Source: Hydractinia symbiolongicarpus (Eukaryota; Cnidaria; Hydrozoa; Anthoathecata; Hydractiniidae). Taken from it: a stretch of DNA of 64,000 bases. Made by a program: the position numbers and the translations under genes. The stretch lies in contig NC_079887.1 of assembly GCF_029227915.1 (NCBI RefSeq), positions 17,607,650 through 17,671,649 on the forward strand, written 5' to 3'. This document shows, one piece after another, positions 8,739 to 22,391 of this stretch. Position 1 is the first letter of the stretch, and the number at the start of each line of letters is the position of its first letter. Below the pieces are notes generated by a model. It did not search any database. It was given only the letters and a program-made list of their open reading frames with translations, and had not been told where the DNA came from.

Positions 8739-11280
8739 GCATCAAAAGGCCATATTACAGCGTTTAGAGGCCAGTGACCGTAGTTGACTGCGTTTTAGAG
8801 TCATGACGGAAGGGAAAACGATTTGGGACGTCGTAATCCATTGATAGTTGAAGGACTAGACCAATGGTAAGCCTCGCAGGCACGTGGAACCACGTGATTT
8901 ACGTGTAAGTCTCTTTTTAGGCATCAAAATGCCATATTACGGCTTTTAGAGGCCTGTGCGCGTAGTTCACTGTGTTTTAAAGACATGGCGCAATGGAAAA
9001 CGATTTGGGACGTCGTAGTCTATAGAGAGTGGCAAGGTTAGACAAATGGTAACCTGCGCAGTTACGTGAAACCACGTGATTCACGTGTAAGGTCTTTATT
9101 AGGTGTCAAAAGGCATATTACGGCCTTCAGAGGCCTGTAAGAGTAGTTGACGGTATTATTAAGCCTAGGCGCAATGGAAAACGACTTGGGAAGTCGTAGT
9201 CCATTGAGAGTGGAGGGATTAGACCAATGGTAAATAGCGCAGGCACGTGGAACCACGTGCTTTACGTGTAAGGCCTTCATTAGGCATCAAAAGCCATATT
9301 ACAGTGTTTAGAGGTCTGTAAGCGTAGTTGACGGTATTATAAAGCCGTGGCGCAATGGAAAACGACTTGGGAAGTCGTAGTCCATTGACAGTGAAAGGAT
9401 TAGACCAATGGTAAATAACGCAGGCACGTGAAAACACGTGATTTACGTGTAAGGCTCTTTTTAGGCATCAAAATGCCATATTACGATCTTTAGAGGCTTG
9501 TGCGCGTAGTTCACTGTGTTTTAAAGACATGGCGCAATGGAAAACGATTTGGGACGTCGTAATCCATTGATAGTTGAAGGACTAGACCAATGGTAAGCCT
9601 CGCAGGCACGTGGAACCACGTGATTTACGTGTAAGGCTCTTTTTAGGCATCAAAATGCCATATTACGGCTTTTAGAGGCCTGTGCGCGTAGTTCACTGTG
9701 TTTTAAAGACATGGCGCAATGGAAAACGATTTGGGACGTCGTAGTCTATAGAGAGTGGCAAGGTTAGACAAATGGTAACCTGCGCAGTTACGTGAAACCA
9801 CGTGATTCACGTGTAAGGCCTTTATTAGGTGTCAAAAGGCATATTACGGCCTTCAGAGGCCTGTAAGAGTAGTTGACGGTGTCATTAAGCCTAGGCGCAA
9901 TGGAAAACGACTTGGGAAGTCGTAGTCCATTGAGAGTGGAGGGATTAGACCAATGGTAAATAGCGCAGGCACGTGGAACCACGTGCTTTACGTGTAAGGC
10001 CTTCATTAGGCATCAAAAGCCATATTACAATGTTTAGAGGTCTGTACGCGTAGTTGACGGTATTATAAAGCCATGGCGCAATGGAAAACGACTTGGGAAG
10101 TCGTAGTCCATTGACAGTGAAAGGATTAGACCAATGGTAAATAACGCAGGCACGTGAAACCACGTGATTTACGTGTAAGGCTCTTTTTAGGCATCAAAAT
10201 GCCATATTACGGTCTTTAGAGGCCAGTGACCGTAGTTGACTGCGTTTTAGAGTCATGACGGAAGGGAAAACGATTTGGGACGTCGTAATCCATTGATAGT
10301 TGAAGGACTAGACCAATGGTAAGCCTCGCAGGCACGTGGAACCACGTGATTTACGTGTAAGTCTCTTTTTAGGCATCAAAATGCCATATTACGGCTTTTA
10401 GAGGCCTGTGCGCGTAGTTCACTGTGTTTTAAAGACATGGCGCAATGGAAAACGATTTGGGACGTCGTAGTCTATAGAGAGTGGCAAGGTTAGACAAATG
10501 GTAACCTGCGCAGTTACGTGAAACCACGTGATTCACGTGTAAGGTCTTTATTAGGTGTCAAAAGGCATATTACGGCCTTCAGAGGCCTGTAAGAGTAGTT
10601 GACGGTGTTATTAAGCCTAGGCGCAATGGAAAACGACTTGGGAAGTCGTAGTCCATTGAGAGTGGAGGGATTAGACCAATGGTAAATAGCGCAGGCACGT
10701 GGAACCACGTGCTTTACGTGTAAGGCCTTCATTAGGCATCAAAAGCCATACTACAGTGTTTAGAGGTCTGTAAGCGTAGTTGACGGTATTATAAAGCCGT
10801 GGCGCAATGGAAAACGACTTGGGAAGTCGTAGTCCATTGACAGTGAAAGGATTAGACCAATGGTAAATAACGCAGGCACGTGAAAACACGTGATTTACGT
10901 GTAAGGCTCTTTTTAGGCATCAAAATGCCATATTACGGTCTTTAGAGGCTTGTGCGCGTAGTTCACTGTGTTTTAAAGACATGGCGCAATGGAAAACGAT
11001 TTGGGACGTCGTAATCCATTGATAGTTGAAGGACTAGACCAATGGTAAGCCTCGCAGGCACGTGGAACCACGTGATTTACGTGTAAGGCTCTTTTTAGGC
11101 ATCAAAATGCCATATTACGGCTTTTAGAGGCCTGTGCGCGTAGTTCACTGTGTTTTAAAGACATGGCGCAATGGAAAACGATTTGGGACGTCGTAGTCTA
11201 TAGAGAGTGGCAAGGTTAGACCTATGGTAACCTGCGCAGGCACGTGAAACCACGTGTTTTACGTGTAAGGCCATTATTAG
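8739..11280 (+). repeat. Higher-order repeat block III: three ABCD tetramers plus AB
   Basis: Units are 8739-9464, 9465-10190 and 10191-10916, each 726 bp, followed by AB to 11280. Variants repeat exactly at 9062, 9788 and 10514. The first monomer (8739) is a chimera whose start comes from a neighbouring subtype. 9287-11280 is the paralog of 1-1994, and about 8.48-10.22 kb is the paralog of about 20.68-22.42 kb (offset 12201). Confidence 0.88.
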
Positions 11281-12466
11281 GCATCAAAAGGCCTTATTAC
11301 AGTGTTAAGAGGGCTGTGCGCGTAGTTGAATGTGTTTTAAAGACATGACGCAGTGGAAAACGATTTGGTACGTCGTAGTCCATTAAGAGTGAAAGGATTA
11401 GACCAATGGTAACCAGCGCAAGCACGTGGAACCACGTGATTTAAGTGAAAGGCCCTTATTGGGCATCAAAAGGCCATATTACAGTGTTTAGAGGCCTGTA
11501 AGCGTAGTTGACTGTGTTTTAAAGACATGAGGCAGTGGAAAACGATTTGGGACGTCGTAGTCCATTGACAGTGAAAGGATTAGACCAATGGTAAATAGCG
11601 CAGGTACGTGGAACCACGTGTTTTACGTGTAAGGCCTTCATTAGGCATCAAAAGGCCATATTACAGCGTTTAGAGGCCTGTAAGCGTAGTTGACTGTGTT
11701 TTAAAGACAAGACGCAATGGAAAACGATTTGGGAAGTCGTAGTCCATTGAGAGAGCAAGGATTAGCTCAATGGTAACCTGCGCAGGCACGTGAAACCACG
11801 TGATTTACGTGTAAGGCATTTATTAGGTTTCAAAAGGCATATTACGCCTTCAGAGGCCTGTAAGAGTAGTTCACGGTGTTATTAAGCCTAGGCGCAATGG
11901 AAAACGACTTGGGAAGTCGTAATCCATTGAGAGTTGAAGGACTAGACCAATGGTAAGCCTCGCAGGCACGTGGAACCACGTGATTTACGTGTAAGGATCT
12001 TTTTAGGCATCAAAATGCCATATTACGGCTTTTAGAGGCCTGTGACCGTAGTTAACTGTGTTTTAAAGACATGGCGCAATGGAAAACGATTTGGGACGTC
12101 GTAGTCTATAGAGAGTGGCAAGGTTAGACCAATGGTAACATGTGCAGGCACGTGAAACCACGTGATTTACGTGTAAGGCATTTATTAGGTTTCAAAAGGC
12201 ATATTACGCCTTCAGAGGCCTGTAAGAGTAGTTCACGGTGTTATTAAGCCTAGGCGCAATGGAAAACGACTTGGGAAGTCGTAGTCCATTGAGAGTGGAA
12301 GGATTAGACCAATGGTAAACAGCGCAGGCACTTGGAACCACGTGTTTTACGTGTAAGGCCATTATTAGGCATCAAAAGGCCATATTACAGTGTTAAGAGG
12401 GCTGTGCGCGTAGTTGAATGTGTTTTAAAGACATGACGCAGTGGAAAACGATTTGGTACGTCGTAG
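11281..12466 (+). repeat. Divergent satellite monomers
   Basis: Begins as the paralog of 1995-2500 with the GAGGGCTGTGCGCG and GAATGTGTTTTAAAG variants. It then switches near 11.79 kb to monomers with CATTTATTAGGTTTC and TTACGCCTTCAGAGG. Only satellite sequence is present. Confidence 0.85.
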
Positions 12467-13096
12467 TCCATTAAGAGTGAAAGGATTAGACCAATGGTAA
12501 CCAGCGCAAGCACGTGGAAACACGTGATTTAAGTGTAAGGCTTTTACAAGGCATCAAAACACCATACTACAGTCTTTAGAGGCCTGTACACGTAGTTGAC
12601 GTTGTTATAAAGCTATGTCGCAATGAAAAACGACTTGGGACGTCGTAGTCCATTGACAGTGAAAGGATTAGACCAATGGTAAATAGCGCAGGTACGTGGA
12701 ACCACGTGTTTTACGTGTAAGGCCTTCATTAGGCATCAAAAGGCCATATTACAGCGTTTAGAGGCCTGTAAGCGTAGTTGACTGTGTTTTAAAGACAAGA
12801 CGCAATGGAAAACGATTTGGGAAGTCGTAGTCCATTGAGAGAGCAAGGATAAGCTCAATGGTAACCTGCGCAGGCACGAGAAACTACTTGATTTACGTGT
12901 AAGGCTTGATTTACGCGTAAAAAGGCCATTTAACGGCCTGTAGAAGCCTGAACGCGTAGTTGACGGTGTTATAAGGCTATCGCGCAATGGGAAATGCCTT
13001 GGGACGTCGTAGTCCATTGAGAGCGGAAGGATTAGGACAATGGTAACCTGCGCAGGCACGTGGAACCACGTGATTTAAGTGTAAGGCCCTTACTAG

Positions 13097-13188
13097 GCGT
13101 CAAAAGGCCAATTACAGCCTTTCCAGACCTATAAGCGTAGTTGACTTTGTTAGAAAGCCACTTGATTTACGTGTAAGGCCTTTATTAG
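13097..13188 (+). repeat. Truncated 92 bp monomer (copy 2)
   Basis: Same deletion junction (GAAAGCC joined to ACTTGATTTACG) and length as at 2723. It lies inside the block shared with 22.9-25.0 kb and 25.2-27.2 kb. Confidence 0.9.
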
Positions 13189-15367
13189 GCATCAAAAGGC
13201 CATATTACAGTGTTTAGAGGCCTGTGCGCGTACTTGACTGCGTTTTAAAGACATGACGCAATGGAAAGCGATTTGAGACGACGTAATCCATTGCGAGTGG
13301 AAGAATTAGACCAATGGTAGCCTGCGCAGGCACGTTGAACCACGTGATTTACGTGTAAGGCTTTTATTAGGCATCAAAAGGCCATATTACAGTGTTTAGA
13401 GGTCTGTAAGCGTAGTAGACGGTATTATAAAGCCATGGCGCAATGGAAAACGACTTGGGAAGTCGTAGTCCATTGACAGTGAAAGGATTAGACCAATGGT
13501 AAATAACGCAGGCACGTGAAACCACGTGATTTACGTGTAAGGCTCTTTTTAGGCATCAAAATGCCATATTACGGTCTTTAGAGGCTTGTGCGCGTAGTTC
13601 ACTGTGTTTTAAAGACATGGCGCAATGGAAAACGATTTGGGACGTCGTAGTCTATAGAGAGTGGCAAGGTTAGACCAATGGTAACCTGCGCAGGCACGTG
13701 AAACCACGTGATTTACGTGTAAGGCATTTATTAGGTTTCAAAAGGCATATTACGCCTTCAGAGGCCTGTAAGAGTAGTTCACGGTGTTATTAAGCCTAGG
13801 CGCAATGGAAAACGACTTGGGAAGTCGTAGTCCATTGAGAGTGGAAGGATTAGACCAATGGTAAACAGCGCAGGCACTTGGAACCACGTGTTTTACGTGT
13901 AAGGCCATTATTAGGCATCAAAAGGCCATATTACAGTGTTAAGAGGGCTGTGCGCGTAGTTGACTGTGTTTTAAAGACATGACGCAGTGGAAAACGATTT
14001 GGGACGTCGTAGTCCATTAAGAGTGAAAGGATTAGACCAATGGTAAATAGCGCAGGCACGTGGAAACACGTGATTTAAGTGTAAGGCTTTTACTAGGCAT
14101 CAAAACACCATACTACAGTCTTTAGAGGCCTGTACACGTAGTTGACGTTGTTATAAAGCTATGTCGCAATGAAAAACGACTTGGGACGTCGTAGTCTATT
14201 AAGAGTGGAAGGATTAGAACAATGGTAAATAGCGGAGGCACGTGGAACCTGTGATTTACGTGTAAGGCCTTTATTAGGCATCAAAAGGCCATATTACAGC
14301 GTTTAGAGGCCTGTGACTGTAGTTGACTGCGTTTTAGAGTCATGACGCAATGGAAAACGATTTGGAACGTCGTAATCCATTGAGAGTTGAAGGACTAGAC
14401 CAATGGTAAGCCTGGCAGGCACGTGGAACCACGTGATTTACGTGTAAGGATCTTTTTAGGCATCAAAATGCCATATTACGGCTTTTAGAGGCCTGTGACC
14501 GTAGTTAACTGTGTTTTAAAGACATGGCGCAATGGAAAACGATTTGGGACGTCGTAGTCTATAGAGAGTGGTAAGGTTAGACCAATGGTAACATGTGCAG
14601 GCACGTGAAACCACGTGATTTACGTGTAAGGCCTTTATTAGGTGTCAAAAAGCATATTACGGCCTTCAGAGGCCTGTAAGAGTAGTTGACGGTGTTATTA
14701 AGCCTAGGCACAATGGAAAACGACTTGGTACGTCGTAGACTATTGATGGTGGAAGGATTAGACCAATGGTAACCAGCGCAAGCACGTGGAACCACGTGAT
14801 TTAAGTGAAAGGCCCTTATTGGGCATCAAAAGGCCATATTACAGTGTTTAGAGGCCTGTAAGCGTAGTTGACTGTGTTTTAAAGACATGACGCAGTGGAA
14901 AACGATTTGGGACGTCGTAGTCCATTGACAGTGAAAGGATTAGACCAATGGTAAATAGCGCAGGTACGTGGAACCACGTGTTTTACGTGTAAGGCCTTCA
15001 TTAGGCATCAAAAGGCCATATTACAGCGTTTAGAGGCCTGTAAGCGTAGTTGACTGTGTTTTAAAGACAAGACGCAATGGAAAACGATTTGGGAAGTCGT
15101 AGTCCATTGAGAGAGCAAGGATTAGCTCAATGGTAACCTGCGCAGGCACGAGAAACCACTTGATTTTTGTGTAAGGCTTGATTTACGCGTAAAATGCCAT
15201 TTAACGGCCTGTAGAAGCCTGAACGCGTAGTTGACGGTGTTATAAGGCTATCGCGCAATGGGAAATGCCTTGGGACGTCGTAGTCCATTGAGAGCGAAAG
15301 GATTAGGACAATGGTAACCTGCGCAGGCACGTGGAACCACGTGATTTAAGTGTAAGGCCCTTACTAG

Positions 15368-15459
15368 GCTTCAAAAGGCCAATTACAGCCTTTCCAGGCC
15401 TATAAGCGTAGTTGACTTTGTTAGAAAGCCACTTGATTTACGTGTAAGGCCTTTATTAG
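15368..15459 (+). repeat. Truncated 92 bp monomer (copy 3)
   Basis: Same junction as at 2723, within the first 3331 bp duplication unit. It explains about 90 of the 118 bp by which that unit falls short of 19 full monomers. Confidence 0.9.
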
Positions 15460-15779
15460 GCATCAAAAGGCCATATTACAGTGTTTAGAGGCCTGTGCGC
15501 GTACTTGACTGCGTTTTAAAGACATGACGCAATTGAAAGCGATTTGAGACGACGTAATCCATTGCGAGTGGAAGAATTAGACCAATGGTAGCCTGCGCAG
15601 GCACGTTGAACCGCGTGATTTACGTGTAAGGCTTTTATTAGGCATCAAAAGGCCATATTACAGTGTTTAGAAGCCTGTGTCCGTAGTTGACTGTGTTTTA
15701 AAGACATGACGCAATGCAAAACGATTTGGGAAGTGATAGTCCATTGAGAGTGGAAGGATTAGGCCAATGGCAACCTGCG

Positions 15780-15815
15780 CAGGCACGAGGAACCACGAAC
15801 CATGGCCATATTACA
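15780..15815 (+). repeat. 28 bp deletion junction in monomer (copy 1)
   Basis: GAGGAACCACGAACCATGGCC joins the end of one monomer to the body of the next and removes the ACGTG-GTAAGG-TTAG segment. The spacing between equivalent GGCCATA motifs falls to 153 bp. Confidence 0.85.
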
Positions 15816-16158
15816 ACGTTTAGAGGCCTGTGCGAGTAGTTGACTGTGTTTTAAAGGCATGGCGTAATGGAAAATGACTTGGTGCGTCGTAGTCTATTGA
15901 GAGTGGAAGGATTAGACCAATGGTAACCTACGCAGGCACGTGGAACCACATGATTTACGTACAAGGCTTTTATTAAGCATCAAAAGGCCATTTTACAGTC
16001 TTTACAGACCTGTGCGCGAAGTTGACTGTGTTTTAATGAAATGACGCGATGGAAAACGATTTGGGAAGTCGTAGTCCAATGAGAGTGCAAGGATTAGCTC
16101 AATGATAACCTGCGCAGGCACGAGAAACCACTTGATTTACGTGTAACGCCTTCATTAG

Positions 16159-17065
16159 GCATCAAAAGCCATATTACAGTGTTTAGAGGTCTGTAAGCGT
16201 AGTTGACGGTATTATAAAGCCGTGGCGCAATGGAAAACGACTTGGGAAGTCGTAGTCCATTGACAGTGAAAGGATTAGACCAATGGTAAATAACGCAGGC
16301 ACGTGAAAACACGTGATTTACGTGTAAGGCTCTTTTTAGGCATCAAAATGCCATATTACGGTCTTTAGAGGCTTGTGCGCGTAGTTCACTGTGTTTTAAA
16401 GACATGGCGCAATGGAAAACGATTTGGGACGTCGTAATCCATTGATAGTTGAAGGACTAGACCAATGGTAAGCCTCGCAGGCACGTGGAACCACGTGATT
16501 TACGTGTAAGGCTCTTTTTAGGCATCAAAATGCCATATTACGGCTTTTAGAGACCTGTGCGCGTAGTTCACTGTGTTTTAAAGACATGGCGCAATGGAAA
16601 ACGATTTGGGACGTCGTAGTCTATAGAGAGTGGCAAGGTTAGACAAATGGTAACCTGTGCAGTTACGTGAAACCACGTGATTCACGTGTAAGGCCTTTAT
16701 TAGGTGTCAAAAGGCATATTACGGCCTTCAGAGGCCTGTAAGAGTAGTTGACGGTGTCATTAAGCCTAGGCGCAATGGAAAACGACTTGGGAAGTCGTAG
16801 TCCATTGAGAGTGGAGGGATTAGACCAATGGTAAATAGCGCAGGCACGTGGAACCACGTGCTTTACGTGTAAGGCCTTCATTAGGCATCAAAAGCCATAT
16901 TACAATGTTTAGAGGTCTGTACGCGTAGTTGACGGTATTATAAAGCCATGGCGCAATGGAAAACGACTTGGGAAGTCGTAGTCCATTGACAGTGAAAGGA
17001 TTAGACCAATGGTAAATAACGCAGGCACGTGAAACCACGTGATTTACGTGTAAGGCTCTTTTTAG
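16159..17065 (+). repeat. Higher-order repeat D-ABCD
   Basis: Monomer starts at 16159 (D), 16340 (A), 16522 (B), 16704 (C) and 16885 (D) give one complete 726 bp tetramer preceded by a D. Variants match 502-877. It sits inside 3331 bp unit 1. Confidence 0.87.
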
Positions 17066-18698
17066 GCATCAAAATGCCATATTACGGTCTTTAGAGGCTT
17101 GTGCGCGTAGTTCACTGTGTTTTAAAGACATGGCGCAATGGAAAACGATTTGGGACGTCGTAGTCTATAGAGAGTGGCAAGGTTAGACCAATGGTAACCT
17201 GCGCAGGCACGTGAAACCACGTGATTTACGTGTAAGGCATTTATTAGGTTTCAAAAGGCATATTACGCCTTCAGAGGCCTGTAAGAGTAGTTCACGGTGT
17301 TATTAAGCCTAGGCGCAATGGAAAACGACTTGGGAAGTCGTAGTCCATTGAGAGTGGAAGGATTAGACCAATGGTAAATAGCGCAGGCACGTGGAACCAC
17401 GTGATTTAAGTGTAAGGCTTTTACTAGGCATCAAAACACCATACTACAGTCTTTAGAGGCCTGCACACGTAGTTGACGTTGTTATAAAGCTATGGCGCAA
17501 TGGAAAACGACTTGGGAACTCGTAGTCCATTAAGAGTGAAAGGATTAGTCCAATGGTAAACAGCGCAGGCACGTGGAACCTGTAATTTACGTGTAAGGCC
17601 TTTACTAGGCATCAAAAGGCCATATTACAGCGTTTAGAGGCCAGTGACCGTAGTTGACTGCGTTTTAGAGTCATGACGGAAGGGAAAACGATTTGGGACG
17701 TCGTAATCCATTGATAGTTGAAGGACTAGACCAACGGTAAGCCTTGCAGGCACGTGGAACCACGTGATTTACGTGTAAGTCTCTTTTTAGGCATCAAAAT
17801 GCCATATTACGGCTTTTAGAGGCCTGTGCGCGTAGTTCACTGTGTTTTAAAGACATGGCGCAATGGAAAACGATTTGGGACGTCGTAGTCTATAGAGAGT
17901 GGCAAGGTTAGACCAATGGTAACATGTGCAGGCACGTGAAACCACGTGATTTACGTGTAAGGCCTTTATTAGGTGTCAAAAAGCATATTACGGCCTTCAG
18001 AGGCCTGTAAGAGTAGTTGACGGTGTTATTAAGCCTAGGCACAATGGAAAACGACTTGGTACGTCGTAGACTATTGATGGTGGAAGGATTAGACCAATGG
18101 TAACCAGCGCAAGCACGTGGAACCACGTGATTTAAGTGAAAGGCCCTTATTGGGCATCAAAAGGCCATATTACAGTGTTTAGAGGCCTGTAAGCGTAGTT
18201 GACTGTGTTTTAAAGACATGACGCAGTGGAAAACGATTTGGGACGTCGTAGTCCATTGACAGTGAAAGGATTAGACCAATGGTAAATAGCGCAGGTACGT
18301 GGAACCACGTGTTTTACGTGTAAGGCCTTCATTAGGCATCAAAAGGCCATATTACAGCGTTTAGAGGCCTGTAAGCGTAGTTGACTGTGTTTTAAAGACA
18401 AGACGCAATGGAAAACGATTTGGGAAGTCGTAGTCCATTGAGAGAGCAAGGATTAGCTCAATGGTAACCTGCGCAGGCACGAGAAACCACTTGATTTTTG
18501 TGTAAGGCTTGATTTACGCGTAAAATGCCATTTAACGGCCTGTAGAAGCCTGAACGCGTAGTTGACGGTGTTATAAGGCTATCGCGCAATGGGAAATGCC
18601 TTGGGACGTCGTAGTCCATTGAGAGCGAAAGGATTAGGACAATGGTAACCTGCGCAGGCACGTGGAACCACGTGATTTAAGTGTAAGGCCCTTACTAG

Positions 18699-18790
18699 GC
18701 TTCAAAAGGCCAATTACAGCCTTTCCAGGCCTATAAGCGTAGTTGACTTTGTTAGAAAGCCACTTGATTTACGTGTAAGGCCTTTATTAG
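18699..18790 (+). repeat. Truncated 92 bp monomer (copy 4)
   Basis: Copy of 15368-15459 in the second 3331 bp unit, at exactly +3331. Confidence 0.9.
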
Positions 18791-19110
18791 GCATCAAAAG
18801 GCCATATTACAGTGTTTAGAGGCCTGTGCGCGTACTTGACTGCGTTTTAAAGACATGACGCAATTGAAAGCGATTTGAGACGACGTAATCCATTGCGAGT
18901 GGAAGAATTAGACCAATGGTAGCCTGCGCAGGCACGTTGAACCGCGTGATTTACGTGTAAGGCTTTTATTAGGCATCAAAAGGCCATATTACAGTGTTTA
19001 GAAGCCTGTGTCCGTAGTTGACTGTGTTTTAAAGACATGACGCAATGCAAAACGATTTGGGAAGTGATAGTCCATTGAGAGTGGAAGGATTAGGCCAATG
19101 GCAACCTGCG

Positions 19111-19146
19111 CAGGCACGAGGAACCACGAACCATGGCCATATTACA
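19111..19146 (+). repeat. 28 bp deletion junction in monomer (copy 2)
   Basis: Same junction at +3331, in the second 3331 bp unit. Confidence 0.85.
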
Positions 19147-19489
19147 ACGTTTAGAGGCCTGTGCGAGTAGTTGACTGTGTTTTAAAGGCATGGCGTAATG
19201 GAAAATGACTTGGTGCGTCGTAGTCTATTGAGAGTGGAAGGATTAGACCAATGGTAACCTACGCAGGCACGTGGAACCACATGATTTACGTACAAGGCTT
19301 TTATTAAGCATCAAAAGGCCATTTTACAGTCTTTACAGACCTGTGCGCGAAGTTGACTGTGTTTTAATGAAATGACGCGATGGAAAACGATTTGGGAAGT
19401 CGTAGTCCAATGAGAGTGCAAGGATTAGCTCAATGATAACCTGCGCAGGCACGAGAAACCACTTGATTTACGTGTAACGCCTTCATTAG

Positions 19490-20396
19490 GCATCAAAAGC
19501 CATATTACAGTGTTTAGAGGTCTGTAAGCGTAGTTGACGGTATTATAAAGCCGTGGCGCAATGGAAAACGACTTGGGAAGTCGTAGTCCATTGACAGTGA
19601 AAGGATTAGACCAATGGTAAATAACGCAGGCACGTGAAAACACGTGATTTACGTGTAAGGCTCTTTTTAGGCATCAAAATGCCATATTACGGTCTTTAGA
19701 GGCTTGTGCGCGTAGTTCACTGTGTTTTAAAGACATGGCGCAATGGAAAACGATTTGGGACGTCGTAATCCATTGATAGTTGAAGGACTAGACCAATGGT
19801 AAGCCTCGCAGGCACGTGGAACCACGTGATTTACGTGTAAGGCTCTTTTTAGGCATCAAAATGCCATATTACGGCTTTTAGAGACCTGTGCGCGTAGTTC
19901 ACTGTGTTTTAAAGACATGGCGCAATGGAAAACGATTTGGGACGTCGTAGTCTATAGAGAGTGGCAAGGTTAGACAAATGGTAACCTGTGCAGTTACGTG
20001 AAACCACGTGATTCACGTGTAAGGCCTTTATTAGGTGTCAAAAGGCATATTACGGCCTTCAGAGGCCTGTAAGAGTAGTTGACGGTGTCATTAAGCCTAG
20101 GCGCAATGGAAAACGACTTGGGAAGTCGTAGTCCATTGAGAGTGGAGGGATTAGACCAATGGTAAATAGCGCAGGCACGTGGAACCACGTGCTTTACGTG
20201 TAAGGCCTTCATTAGGCATCAAAAGCCATATTACAATGTTTAGAGGTCTGTACGCGTAGTTGACGGTATTATAAAGCCATGGCGCAATGGAAAACGACTT
20301 GGGAAGTCGTAGTCCATTGACAGTGAAAGGATTAGACCAATGGTAAATAACGCAGGCACGTGAAACCACGTGATTTACGTGTAAGGCTCTTTTTAG
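19490..20396 (+). repeat. Higher-order repeat D-ABCD
   Basis: Copy of 16159-17065 at +3331, in unit 2 of that duplication. Confidence 0.87.
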
Positions 20397-20939
20397 GCAT
20401 CAAAATGCCATATTACGGTCTTTAGAGGCTTGTGCGCGTAGTTCACTGTGTTTTAAAGACATGGCGCAATGGAAAACGATTTGGGACGTCGTAGTCTATA
20501 GAGAGTGGCAAGGTTAGACCAATGGTAACCTGCGCAGGCACGTGAAACCACGTGATTTACGTGTAAGGCATTTATTAGGTTTCAAAAGGCATATTACGCC
20601 TTCAGAGGCCTGTAAGAGTAGTTCACGGTGTTATTAAGCCTAGGCGCAATGGAAAACGACTTGGGAAGTCGTAGTCCATTGAGAGTGGAAGGATTAGACC
20701 AATGGTAAATAGCGCAGGCACGTGGAACCACGTGATTTAAGTGTAAGGCTTTTACTAGGCATCAAAACACCATACTACAGTCTTTAGAGGCCTGCACACG
20801 TAGTTGACGTTGTTATAAAGCTATGGCGCAATGGAAAACGACTTGGGAACTCGTAGTCCATTAAGAGTGAAAGGATTAGTCCAATGGTAAACAGCGCAGG
20901 CACGTGGAACCTGTAATTTACGTGTAAGGCCTTTACTAG

Positions 20940-22391
20940 GCATCAAAAGGCCATATTACAGCGTTTAGAGGCCAGTGACCGTAGTTGACTGCGTTTTAGA
21001 GTCATGACGGAAGGGAAAACGATTTGGGACGTCGTAATCCATTGATAGTTGAAGGACTAGACCAACGGTAAGCCTTGCAGGCACGTGGAACCACGTGATT
21101 TACGTGTAAGTCTCTTTTTAGGCATCAAAATGCCATATTACGGCTTTTAGAGGCCTGTGCGCGTAGTTCACTGTGTTTTAAAGACATGGCGCAATGGAAA
21201 ACGATTTGGGACGTCGTAGTCTATAGAGAGTGGCAAGGTTAGACAAATGGTAACCTGCGCAGTTACGTGAAACCACGTGATTCACGTGTAAGGTCTTTAT
21301 TATGTGTCAAAAGGCATATTACGGCCTTCAGAGGCCTGTAAGAGTAGTTGACGGTGTTATTAAGCCTAGGCGCAATGGAAAACGACTTGGGAAGTCGTAG
21401 TCCATTGAGAGTGGAGGGATTAGACCAATGGTAAATAGCGCAGGCACGTGGAACCACGTGCTTTACGTGTAAGGCCTTCATTAGGCATCAAAAGCCATAT
21501 TACAGTGTTTAGAGGTCTGTAAGCGTAGTTGACGGTATTATAAAGCCGTGGCGCAATGGAAAACGACTTGGGAAGTCGTAGTCCATTGACAGTGAAAGGA
21601 TTAGACCAATGGTAAATAACGCAGGCACGTGAAAACACGTGATTTACGTGTAAGGCTCTTTTTAGGCATCAAAATGCCATATTACGGTCTTTAGAGGCTT
21701 GTGCGCGTAGTTCACTGTGTTTTAAAGACATGGCGCAATGGAAAACGATTTGGGACGTCGTAATCCATTGATAGTTGAAGGACTAGACCAATGGTAAGCC
21801 TCGCAGGCACGTGGAACCACGTGATTTACGTGTAAGGCTCTTTTTAGGCATCAAAATGCCATATTACGGCTTTTAGAGGCCTGTGCGCGTAGTTCACTGT
21901 GTTTTAAAGACATGGCGCAATGGAAAACGATTTGGGACGTCGTAGTCTATAGAGAGTGGCAAGGTTAGACAAATGGTAACCTGCGCAGTTACGTGAAACC
22001 ACGTGATTCACGTGTAAGGCCTTTATTAGGTGTCAAAAGGCATATTACGGCCTTCAGAGGCCTGTAAGAGTAGTTGACGGTGTCATTAAGCCTAGGCGCA
22101 ATGGAAAACGACTTGGGAAGTCGTAGTCCATTGAGAGTGGAGGGATTAGACCAATGGTAAATAGCGCAGGCACGTGGAACCACGTGCTTTACGTGTAAGG
22201 CCTTCATTAGGCATCAAAAGCCATATTACAATGTTTAGAGGTCTGTACGCGTAGTTGACGGTATTATAAAGCCATGGCGCAATGGAAAACGACTTGGGAA
22301 GTCGTAGTCCATTGACAGTGAAAGGATTAGACCAATGGTAAATAACGCAGGCACGTGAAACCACGTGATTTACGTGTAAGGCTCTTTTTAG
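20940..22391 (+). repeat. Higher-order repeat block: two ABCD tetramers
   Basis: Units are 20940-21665 and 21666-22391, paralogous to 8739-10190 at offset 12201. The match breaks near 22424, where GAGGCTTGTGCGCG replaces GAGGCCAGTGACCG. Between this block and 22687 lie two mixed monomers with a hybrid GGGAAACCGTAG junction near 22670. Confidence 0.87.

Larger units (their letters stand above)
12467..16150 (+). repeat. 3.7 kb block paralogous to 24944-28628
   Basis: Matches the later block at offsets 12477-12478 (a 1 bp indel near 15195/27672), including two 92 bp truncated monomers and the 28 bp deletion junction. Its first 2.3 kb also matches 22672-25001 at offset 10205. The left break is near the TCGTAGTCC segment at about 12467, where the later copy has GGGAAACCGTAG. 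The right break is near 16150. Confidence 0.82.
14574..17904 (+). repeat. 3331 bp tandem duplication, unit 1 (19 monomers)
   Basis: Every variant in this unit recurs 3331 bp later (for example 14577 and 17908, 15127 and 18458, 16663 and 19994). Length equals 19 monomers minus 118 bp, fully accounted for by one 92 bp monomer (90 bp lost) and one 28 bp deletion. The left edge lies near 14573, where GTGGTAAGG here reads GTGGCAAGG in the next unit and sequence further left differs. Confidence 0.9.
17905..21235 (+). repeat. 3331 bp tandem duplication, unit 2
   Basis: Near-identical to 14574-17904. Shared rare variants include GACCAACGGTAAGCCTTGC at 17731 and 21062. Homology continues to about 21242, then ends where AGACCAATGGTAACATG is replaced by AGACAAATGGTAACCTG, as the array returns to the ABCD tetramer. 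Confidence 0.9.

Noticed and set aside
15781-15820. Transposon insertion or target-site duplication at the irregular monomer
   Set aside because: The irregularity is a 28 bp loss between monomer parts. Both sides are ordinary satellite and there are no terminal repeats or foreign sequence.
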